A DNA stretch of 64,000 nt, taken from positions 4,024,501 through 4,088,500 of the forward strand of contig NC_073346.2 of the NCBI RefSeq assembly GCF_027580225.2, given 5' to 3'. The notes under the pieces are model-generated. The model was not told where the DNA came from. It saw only the letters and a program-made list of their open reading frames with translations, and made no database searches. Made by a program: the position numbers and the translations under genes. Shown here piece by piece: positions 56,692 to 64,000 of the stretch; positions within the stretch are counted from its first letter, which is position 1, and every line of letters begins with the position of its first letter. This stretch comes from Misgurnus anguillicaudatus. Lineage: Eukaryota; Chordata; Actinopteri; Cypriniformes; Cobitidae.

Positions 56692-56760
56692 GAAGTTTTG
56701 CAGCTGGCCTCCAGAATCCAGCTGTCTTCTCCAAGCATGACTTCCCTGGTTTCTGGCGTT

Positions 56761-56833
56761 GGGCCAGTGGCGCAATGGATAACGCGTCTGACTACGGATC
56801 AGAAGATTCTAGGTTCGACTCCTGGCTGGCTCG
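56761..56833 (+). tRNA. tRNA-Arg-ACG: tRNA-Arg (ACG)
   Basis: Consensus sequence. Confidence 0.98.
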
Positions 56834-56920
56834 ATCCTGTTTTTACTCCTTCCTCCCACACGTTGGGTGTCTGCTGTCCTGCGTCAACATGCCTCAGTAG
56901 AGCAGAGGACGCACACCAGG

Positions 56921-56999
56921 CTCTGATTGCTCAGATGGCGGAGCGCAGGACTGCAGGCAGGCAATTTAGCCGTCCAACCTTAGGTCGATGGGCCGGAGG
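56921..56999 (+). pseudogene. tRNA-Tyr relic
   Basis: Consensus form of the relic. Confidence 0.72.
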
Positions 57000-57101
57000 C
57001 AGTGAAGCTTTGCCTCTTGGAGGTGCTGCGATCCTTGCCTTCGAAGCCAGCGTTGCGCATAACCCGGCCGGTGAAAAAGGCAAGCGCACGTCAAAAGAGC
57101 G

Positions 57102-57173
57102 TTCCCTGACCGGGAATCGAACCCGGGCCGCGGCGGTGAGAGCGCCGAATCCTAGCCACTAGACCACCAGGGA
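57102..57173 (-). tRNA. tRNA-Glu-CTC: tRNA-Glu (CTC)
   Basis: Consensus sequence. Confidence 0.98.
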
Positions 57174-57265
57174 GGACACGCTGGCCTTCAGGCCGTGGAT
57201 GCCTGGCACACTGTGCGAAAGGAAAACGGGGCTAAAGTCTCAAACTAGTCGACAAAAGGGCACCC

Positions 57266-57339
57266 TGCCCCGTGTGAGGCTCGAACTCACGACCTTCAGA
57301 TTATGAGACTGACGCGCTGCCTAACTGCGCCAACGAGGC
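57266..57339 (-). tRNA. tRNA-Met-CAT: tRNA-Met (CAT)
   Basis: Consensus sequence. Confidence 0.97.
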
Positions 57340-58462
57340 ACGCCCAGACCGACGGCTCCTGGGTGGCCCCTTGCGTCTGGTTGCGTGGCATTTTGTGCGC
57401 CACCAGCGAGGAAACTCCTGCGAGGAGAGCACGACTGGGCTTCTTGCACTCTGGCTACCCACACTGAGGACCTTCTCGTTCTTAATATGTTACACGTACA
57501 GAAACAACTTCAAGGAGACACAGAGGGGCTATGTCATGCCCAGGATTCCTATCGTCTTTTAAATGGTGTCGAGAATGGCACGCCTGCCGTTGCTGGACGA
57601 TCTTGGCGCACATGCTCTCAGGCTAGATAAAACCCATTATAAATAAACACTTACATTTGACACATTTGACACAGCTGACAGATTAATGGAATAACGTTAC
57701 ATATCCACAATGCAAAGTCCCAGTTATTCAGTGATCACGTGTTTGGCTCGTCTTTAGCCTCATTATCTAGTAGAAAAACTTAAATTGTGCTAAAGTTGAA
57801 AGACTGTCCTATGTAAGTTGGTGACGTGTTCCACGTATTAGAGTCTGTTAAAGTAAAAGCTCTGCGGCCATTGCCTGTGGCAGTAAACTGTACTTCGCAC
57901 TCACCTCTTGAAGAATCTCTTGTTTGCCTTGTGTGCTCGAGACACAATGCCACCGGTTCTTTTAAGGATGTCCCCGCCGTATGGTTAACTGTTGTCTACA
58001 TTAGAAGGCAACTGCGAACCATAAAAAGGCCCTGAGACGTACAGAGATGGCGCTTTTTCGCTAAATTGCAATGCCGGCGTCCATCCGCATTTGATCAAGT
58101 ATTTTCATTGCGTGTTCAAGTAGAACGAGCAGGGTCTGAGAATGGCAATTCCTTTTTGTGACCCTGTTCTAAAACAGTATGATCAGGCGGGAAAGGATCA
58201 TTGAATGCAAAACCACTTTGACAGCATCCGTTACAGGGCATATGGAGACGGCTGCGTGTGCTTTTGGCAAATGAAAGGCTTCGGGCACATTGTTCCTAAT
58301 TTCGAAAAATCCACATTCGTCACTATTTCAAGGCGTTTGTGAAGAAATAAATAAGAATTAAAGATGAGCTGCATGAAGGCAATAAAATCGTGAGTCATTC
58401 CAAAAGTTACACCGGCACATTCGCTGAGGAGCGCAATCGACTCGCTCGGGCCAGCTGGGGTG

Positions 58463-58545
58463 GTCAGGATGGCCGAGCGGTCTAAGGCGCTGCGTTCAGG
58501 TCGCAGTCTCCTCTGGAGGCGTGGGTTCGAATCCCACTTCTGACA
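58463..58545 (+). tRNA. tRNA-Leu-CAG: tRNA-Leu (CAG)
   Basis: Consensus sequence. Confidence 0.98.
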
Positions 58546-58671
58546 TTCTGTTGCCTTTGTTGTAGCCACCCGTGCTGTGTATCGCGCTTTCTTCCGAGGG
58601 AGCGTCCTTTTCAAAGACGCCAGGAGACAGGCACGCGGGGGACGACCCGGTTTCCCATTTTGGTAGAGATG

Positions 58672-59268
58672 AAGGTTCAAGGTTCAATTTATTGCAATAT
58701 AGTGTCAAACACAATTGGAATTCTTTACAGCCAGTCACGCATGGATGTAATGTGGCAAACGAAACATTAAGACAGAACAAGATATGACAATACACAGTCA
58801 TATGGAAGGTGAATGGAAGGTGCTAAGAGTAATAATGATACTTACACTAATACTGAATGATAAAAGTAGGAGTAATAGAAACAATAAAGTGCAAACAGTG
58901 CATTCAGTCCTGAAAAGGAATTGAACTGTCATTAAGCAGCCAGGCGGCCGTGGGAAAGAAGCTCAGGCGATGCCGGGATTTTGCAGTTCTCGGGAGCCGA
59001 AGCCTTCTACCTGAAGGGAGCAGCTGAAACATGGTACAGCCTGGATGAGATGGGTCAGACATAATTTTTCTTGCCCTTCTCACAGCCCTGAGGTTGTGAA
59101 GGGATTCCAGAGAAGGTAGAGAGGTGTTGATCACTCTCTCTGCCGAGCGGATCACCCGCTGCAGCTTGGCCTTGTCCTTGGCTGCTGCAGCAGGGAACCA
59201 TGTAATTATTGATTGTGTAATAATGGATTTAATGATGGCAGAGTAAAACCGGATTAATATTTAATAAT
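58672..59268 (-). mobile_element. LINE 3' fragment, full array form
   Basis: Consensus form. Confidence 0.8.
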
Positions 59269-59337
59269 GAAGTTTTGCAGCTGGCCTCCAGAATCCAGCT
59301 GTCTTCTCCAAGCATGACTTCCCTGGTTTCTGGCGTT

Positions 59338-59410
59338 GGGCCAGTGGCGCAATGGATAACGCGTCTGACTACGGATCAGAAGATTCTAGGTTCGACTCCT
59401 GGCTGGCTTG
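59338..59410 (+). tRNA. tRNA-Arg-ACG: tRNA-Arg (ACG), C72T variant
   Basis: The 3' end GGCTCG is GGCTTG, changing the terminal acceptor pair G1-C72 to G-T. Folding is kept; charging or end processing could change slightly. Confidence 0.93.
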
Positions 59411-59497
59411 ATCCTGTTTTTACTCCTTCCTCCCACACGTTGGGTGTCTGCTGTCCTGCGTCAACATGCCTCAGTAGAGCAGAGGACGCACACCAGG

Positions 59498-59576
59498 CTC
59501 TGATTGCTCAGATGGCGGAGCGCAGGACTGCAGGCAGGCAATTTAGCCGTCCAACCTTAGGTCGATGGGCCGGAGG
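59498..59576 (+). pseudogene. tRNA-Tyr relic
   Basis: Consensus form of the relic. Confidence 0.72.
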
Positions 59577-59678
59577 CAGTGAAGCTTTGCCTCTTGGAGG
59601 TGCTGCGATCCTTGCCTTCGAAGCCAGCGTTGCGCATAACCCGGCCGGTGAAAAAGGCAAGCGCACGTCAAAAGAGCG

Positions 59679-59750
59679 TTCCCTGACCGGGAATCGAACC
59701 CGGGCCGCGGCGGTGAGAGCGCCGAATCCTAGCCACTAGACCACCAGGGA
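59679..59750 (-). tRNA. tRNA-Glu-CTC: tRNA-Glu (CTC)
   Basis: Consensus sequence. Confidence 0.98.
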
Positions 59751-59842
59751 GGACACGCTGGCCTTCAGGCCGTGGATGCCTGGCACACTGTGCGGAAGGA
59801 AAACGGGGCTAAAGTCTCAAACTAGTCGACAAAAGGGCACCC

Positions 59843-59916
59843 TGCCCCGTGTGAGGCTCGAACTCACGACCTTCAGATTATGAGACTGACGCGCTGCCTA
59901 ACTGCGCCAACGAGGC
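59843..59916 (-). tRNA. tRNA-Met-CAT: tRNA-Met (CAT)
   Basis: Consensus sequence. Confidence 0.97.
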
Positions 59917-61039
59917 ACGCCCAGACCGACGGCTCCCGGGTGGCCCCTTGCGTCTGGTTGCGTGGCATTTTGTGCGCCACCAGCGAGGAAACTCCTGCGA
60001 GGAGAGCACGACTGGGCTTTTTGCACTCTGGCTACCCACACTGAGGACCTTCTCGTTCTTAATATGTTACACGTACAGAAACAACTTCAAGGAGACACAG
60101 AGGGGCTATGTCATGCCCAGGATTCCTATCGTCTTTTAAATGGTGTCGAGAATGGCACGCCTGCCGTTGCTGGACGATCTTGGCGCACATGCTCTCAGGC
60201 TAGATAAAACCCATTATAAATAAACACTTACATTTGACACATTTGACACAGCTGACAGATTAATGGAATAACGTTACATATCCACAATGCAAAGTCCCAG
60301 TTATTCAGTGATCACGTGTTTGGCTCGTCTTTAGCCTCATTATCTAGTAGAAAAACTTAAATTGTGCTAAAGTTGAAAGACTGTCCTATGTAAGTTGGTG
60401 ACGTGTTCCACGTATTAGAGTCTGTTAAAGTAAAAGCTCTGCGGCCATTGCCTGTGGCAGTAAACTGTACTTCGCACTCACCTCTTGAAGAATCTCTTGT
60501 TTGCCTTGTGTGCTCGAGACACAATGCCACCGGTTCTTTTAAGGATGTCGCCGCCGTATGGTTAACTGTTGTCTACATTAGAAGGCAACTGCGAACCATA
60601 AAAAGGCCCTGAGACGTACAGAGATGGCGCTTTTTCGCTAAATTGCAATGCCGGCGTCCATCCGCATTTGATCAAGTATTTTCATTGCGTGTTCAAGTAG
60701 AACGAGCAGGGTCTGAGAATGGCAATTCCTTTTTGTGACCCTGTTCTAAAACAGTATGATCAGGCGGGAAAGGATCATTGAATGCAAAACCACTTTGACA
60801 GCATCCGTTACAGGGCATATGGAGACGGCTGCGTGTGCTTTTGGCAAATGAAAGGCTTCGGGCACATTGTTCCTCATTTCGAAAAATCCACATTCGTCAC
60901 TATTTCAAGGCGTTTGTGAAGAAATAAATAAGAATTAAAGATGAGCTGCATGAAGGCAATAAAATCGTGAGTCATTCCAAAAGTTACACCGGCACATTCG
61001 CTGAGGAGCGCAATCGACTCGCTCGGGCCAGCTGGGGTG

Positions 61040-61122
61040 GTCAGGATGGCCGAGCGGTCTAAGGCGCTGCGTTCAGGTCGCAGTCTCCTCTGGAGGCGTG
61101 GGTTCGAATCCCACTTCTGACA
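61040..61122 (+). tRNA. tRNA-Leu-CAG: tRNA-Leu (CAG)
   Basis: Consensus gene with GCCTCTGTTG in the 3' flank. Confidence 0.98.
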
Positions 61123-61248
61123 TTCTGTTGCCTCTGTTGTAGCCACCCGTGCTGTGTATCGCGCTTTCTTCCGAGGGAGCGTCCTTTTCAAAGACGCCAG
61201 GAGACAGGCACGCGGGGGACGACCCGGTTTCCCATTTTGGTAGAGATG

Positions 61249-61845
61249 AAGGTTCAAGGTTCAATTTATTGCAATATAGTGTCAAACACAATTGGAATTC
61301 TTTACAGCCAGTCACGCATGGATGTAATGTGGCAAACGAAACATTAAGACAGAACAAGATATGACAATACACAGTCATATGGAAGGTGAATGGAAGGTGC
61401 TAAGAGTAATAATGATACTTACACTAATACTGAATGATAAAAGTAGGAGTAATAGAAACAATAAAGTGCAAACAGTGCATTCAGTCCTGAAAAGGAATTG
61501 AACTGTCATTAAGCAGCCAGGCGGCCGTGGGAAAGAAGCTCAGGCGATGCCGGGATTTTGCAGTTCTCGGGAGCCGAAGCCTTCTACCTGAAGGGAGCAG
61601 CTGAAACATGGTACAGCCTGGATGAGATGGGTCAGACATAATTTTTCTTGCCCTTCTCACAGCCCTGAGGTTGTGAAGGGATTCCAGAGAAGGTAGAGAG
61701 GTGTTGATCACTCTCTCTGCCGAGCGGATCACCCGCTGCAGCTTGGCCTTGTCCTTGGCTGCTGCAGCAGGGAACCATGTAATTATTGATTGTGTAATAA
61801 TGGATTTAATGATGGCAGAGTAAAACCGGATTAATATTTAATAAT
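61249..61845 (-). mobile_element. LINE 3' fragment, full array form
   Basis: Consensus form. Confidence 0.8.
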
Positions 61846-61914
61846 GAAGTTTTGCAGCTGGCCTCCAGAATCCAGCTGTCTTCTCCAAGCATGACTTCCC
61901 TGGTTTCTGGCGTT

Positions 61915-61987
61915 GGGCCAGTGGCGCAATGGATAACGCGTCTGACTACGGATCAGAAGATTCTAGGTTCGACTCCTGGCTGGCTCG
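61915..61987 (+). tRNA. tRNA-Arg-ACG: tRNA-Arg (ACG)
   Basis: Consensus sequence. Confidence 0.98.
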
Positions 61988-62074
61988 ATCCTGTTTTTAC
62001 TCCTTCCTCCCACACGTTGGGTGTCTGCTGTCCTGCGTCAACATGCCTCAGTAGAGCAGAGGACGCACACCAGG

Positions 62075-62153
62075 CTCTGATTGCTCAGATGGCGGAGCGC
62101 AGGACTGCAGGCAGGCAATTTAGCAGTCCAACCTTAGGTCGATGGGCCGGAGG
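62075..62153 (+). pseudogene. tRNA-Tyr relic
   Basis: Private change TTAGCAGTCC for TTAGCCGTCC in the former intron. Confidence 0.72.
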
Positions 62154-62255
62154 CAGTGAAGCTTTGCCTCTTGGAGGTGCTGCGATCCTTGCCTTCGAAG
62201 CCAGCGTTGCGCATAACCCGGCCGGTGAAAAAGGCAAGCGCACGTCAAAAGAGCG

Positions 62256-62327
62256 TTCCCTGACCGGGAATCGAACCCGGGCCGCGGCGGTGAGAGCGCC
62301 GAATCCTAGCCACTAGACCACCAGGGA
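62256..62327 (-). tRNA. tRNA-Glu-CTC: tRNA-Glu (CTC)
   Basis: Consensus sequence. Confidence 0.98.
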
Positions 62328-62419
62328 GGACACGCTGGCCTTCAAGCCGTGGATGCCTGGCACACTGTGCGGAAGGAAAACGGGGCTAAAGTCTCAAACT
62401 AGTCGACAAAAGGGCACCC

Positions 62420-62493
62420 TGCCCCGTGTGAGGCTCGAACTCACGACCTTCAGATTATGAGACTGACGCGCTGCCTAACTGCGCCAACGAGGC
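62420..62493 (-). tRNA. tRNA-Met-CAT: tRNA-Met (CAT)
   Basis: Consensus sequence. Confidence 0.97.
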
Positions 62494-63616
62494 ACGCCCA
62501 GACCGACGGCTCCTGGGTGGCCCCTTGCGTCTGGTTGCGTGGCATTTTGTGCGCCACCAGCGAGGAAACTCCTGCGAGGAGAGCACGACTGGGCTTCTTG
62601 CACTCTGGCTACCCACACTGAGGACCTTCTCGTTCTTAATATGTTACACGTACAGAAACAACTTCAAGGAGACACAGAGGGGCTATGTCATGCCCAGGAT
62701 TCCTATCGTCTTTTAAATGGTGTCGAGAATGGCACGCCTGCCGTTGCTGGACGATCTTGGCGCACATGCTCTCAGGCTAGATAAAACCCATTATAAATAA
62801 ACACTTACATTTGACACATTTGACACAGCTGACAGATTAATGGAATAACGTTACATATCCACAATGCAAAGTCCCAGTTATTCAGTGATCATGTGTTTGG
62901 CTCGTCTTTAGCCTCATTATCTAGTAGAAAAACTTAAATTGTGCTAAAGTTGAAAGACTGTCCTATGTAAGTTGGTGACGTGTTCCACGTATTAGAGTCT
63001 GTTAAAGTAAAAGCTCTGCGGCCATTGCCTGTGGCAGTAAACTGTACTTCGCACTCACCTCTTGAAGAATCTCTTGTTTGCCTTGTGTGCTCGAGACACA
63101 ATGCCACCGGTTCTTTTAAGGATGTCGCCGCCGTATGGTTAACTGTTGTCTACATTAGAAGGCAACTGCGAACCATAAAAAGGCCCTGAGACGTACAGAG
63201 ATGGCGCTTTTTCGCTAAATTGCAATGCCGGCGTCCATCCGCATTTGATCAAGTATTTTCATTGCGTGTTCAAGTAGAACGAGCAGGGTCTGAGAATGGC
63301 AATTCCTTTTTGTGACCCTGTTCTAAAACAGTATGATCAGGCGGGAAAGGATCATTGAATGCAAAACCACTTTGACAGCATCCGTTACAGGGCATATGGA
63401 GACGGCTGCGTGTGCTTTTGGCAAATGAAAGGCTTCGGGCACATTGTTCCTAATTTCGAAAAATCCACATTCGTCACTATTTCAAGGCGTTTGTGAAGAA
63501 ATAAATAAGAATTAAAGATGAGCTGCATGAAGGCAATAAAATCGTGAGTCATTCCAAAAGTTACACCGGCACATTCGCTGAGGAGCGCAATCGACTCGCT
63601 CGGGCCAGCTGGGGTG

Positions 63617-63699
63617 GTCAGGATGGCCGAGCGGTCTAAGGCGCTGCGTTCAGGTCGCAGTCTCCTCTGGAGGCGTGGGTTCGAATCCCACTTCTGACA
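63617..63699 (+). tRNA. tRNA-Leu-CAG: tRNA-Leu (CAG)
   Basis: Consensus gene; opens a further unit that leaves the window. Confidence 0.98.
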
Positions 63700-63825
63700 T
63701 TCTGTTGCCTTTGTTGTAGCCACCCGTGCTGTGTATCGCGCTTTCTTCCGAGGGAGCGTCCTTTTCAAAGACGCCAGGAGACAGGCACGCGGGGGACGAC
63801 CCGGTTTCCCATTTTGGTAGAGATG

Positions 63826-64000
63826 AAGGTTCAAGGTTCAATTTATTGCAATATAGTGTCAAACACAATTGGAATTCTTTACAGCCAGTCACGCATGGAT
63901 GTAATGTGGCAAACGAAACATTAAGACAGAACAAGATATGACAATACACAGTCATATGGAAGGTGAATGGAAGGTGCTAAGAGTAATAATGATACTTACA
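63826..64000 (-). mobile_element. LINE 3' fragment, cut by window end
   Basis: Only the 3' tail and part of the 3' UTR lie in the window. Confidence 0.78.

Larger units (their letters stand above)
49030..56760 (+). repeat. Three-unit higher-order repeat, copy 1
   Basis: Units with Arg at 49030, 51607 and 54183 carry ordered markers: GTGCGAAAGG (49481-49490), CTCCCGGGTGG with GGGCTTTTTGCAC (about 52203 and 52284), GCCTCTGTTG (about 53400) and TTCAAGCCG (about 54609). The same series follows 7,731-7,732 bp later. Confidence 0.88.
1..64000. repeat. Tandem array of a 2.58-kb multi-tRNA unit, 26 copies
   Basis: The whole window is a head-to-tail repeat, with no unique sequence at either edge, so the array extends on both sides. 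Taking the Arg gene as the phase mark, units begin at 962, 3540, 5552, 7564, 8962, 11540, then every 2,578 bp to 37320, 38718, then about every 2,577 bp to 61915. Spacings are 2,578 bp except 2,012 (3540-5552 and 5552-7564), 1,398 (7564-8962 and 37320-38718), 2,577 or 2,576 at a few late units, and 2,592 between the first two Leu genes. Units differ by scattered single-base changes, clearly more alike within blocks than between blocks. This is the pattern of concerted evolution by unequal crossing over and conversion. Gene order per unit is Leu(+), LINE fragment(-), Arg(+), Tyr relic(+), Glu(-), Met(-), spacer. Confidence 0.98.
56761..64000 (+). repeat. Three-unit higher-order repeat, copy 2 (cut by window end)
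   Basis: Repeats the marker order of 49030-56760: GTGCGAAAGG (57211-57220), CCCGGGTGG and CTTTTTGCAC (about 59936 and 60017), GCCTCTGTTG (about 61131), TTCAAGCCG (about 62341). Private differences show partial divergence or later conversion. Confidence 0.88.

Noticed and set aside
1..64000. Bacterial or phage tRNA array, or CRISPR
   Set aside because: No encoded CCA, B boxes plus T-run terminators, vertebrate-type tRNA sequences and a LINE all indicate a vertebrate nuclear genome. The repeat unit is 2.6 kb, with no short regular repeats and spacers.
1..64000. tRNA-derived SINEs
   Set aside because: The tRNAs are complete with proper 3' ends and terminators, and no SINE body or poly-A tail follows.
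1..64000. rDNA or 5S array
   Set aside because: No rRNA sequence and no 5S internal control region seen on either strand.
1..64000. Pure assembly artefact
   Set aside because: Units carry distinct, ordered single-base and deletion markers, which a simple duplication error would not create. Copy number could still be wrong.

Overview
This window is one continuous tandem array of tRNA genes. It runs off both ends, and I see no protein-coding gene. It holds 26 copies of a unit that is normally 2,578 bp (2,576-2,578, with one of 2,592) and twice cut to 2,012 or 1,398 bp. In order on the + strand, a full unit carries: tRNA-Leu(CAG) on +; a 5'-truncated LINE fragment on -; tRNA-Arg(ACG) on +; a decayed, intron-containing tRNA-Tyr relic on +; tRNA-Glu(CTC) on -; tRNA-Met(CAT, elongator) on -; then about 1.1 kb of spacer without recognisable genes. 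I count 23 full Leu genes plus 2 truncated ones, and 26 each of Arg, Glu and Met: 101 full-length tRNA genes and 2 fragments in 64 kb.

The organism is a vertebrate, most likely a ray-finned fish. The four tRNAs agree closely with vertebrate nuclear consensus as I remember it: internal A and B boxes, no encoded CCA, T-run terminators. The LINE fragment encodes the C-terminal end of a fish-type L2/Rex1-like reverse transcriptase ORF (motif FQLLPSGRR). Large multi-unit tRNA arrays are known from zebrafish and Xenopus; the exact species and this particular gene set are not established here.

Layout by diagnostic variants. Roughly 1-3.5 kb has 'B-type' units. Roughly 3.5-15.6 kb has 'A-type' units, including two tandem 2,012-bp deletion units and one 1,398-bp deletion unit. 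Roughly 16-33.6 kb has very homogeneous B-type units. Roughly 34-64 kb returns to A-type, with a second copy of the 1,398-bp deletion unit exactly 29,756 bp after the first. From about 49 kb to the end, a three-unit higher-order repeat (7,731 bp) is present twice. Spacers, LINE pieces and tRNA relics are as well conserved between units as most tRNA genes, so unequal exchange and gene conversion explain the similarity better than selection on each element.

The four tRNAs decode CUG, CGU (via inosine), GAG and AUG. Arg, Glu and Met have close T-run terminators; Leu does not. Some copies carry changes in tRNA core positions and may be weak or dead. The ORFs that recur in every unit are by-products of the repeat, several of them running through tRNA sequence, and are not listed as genes.
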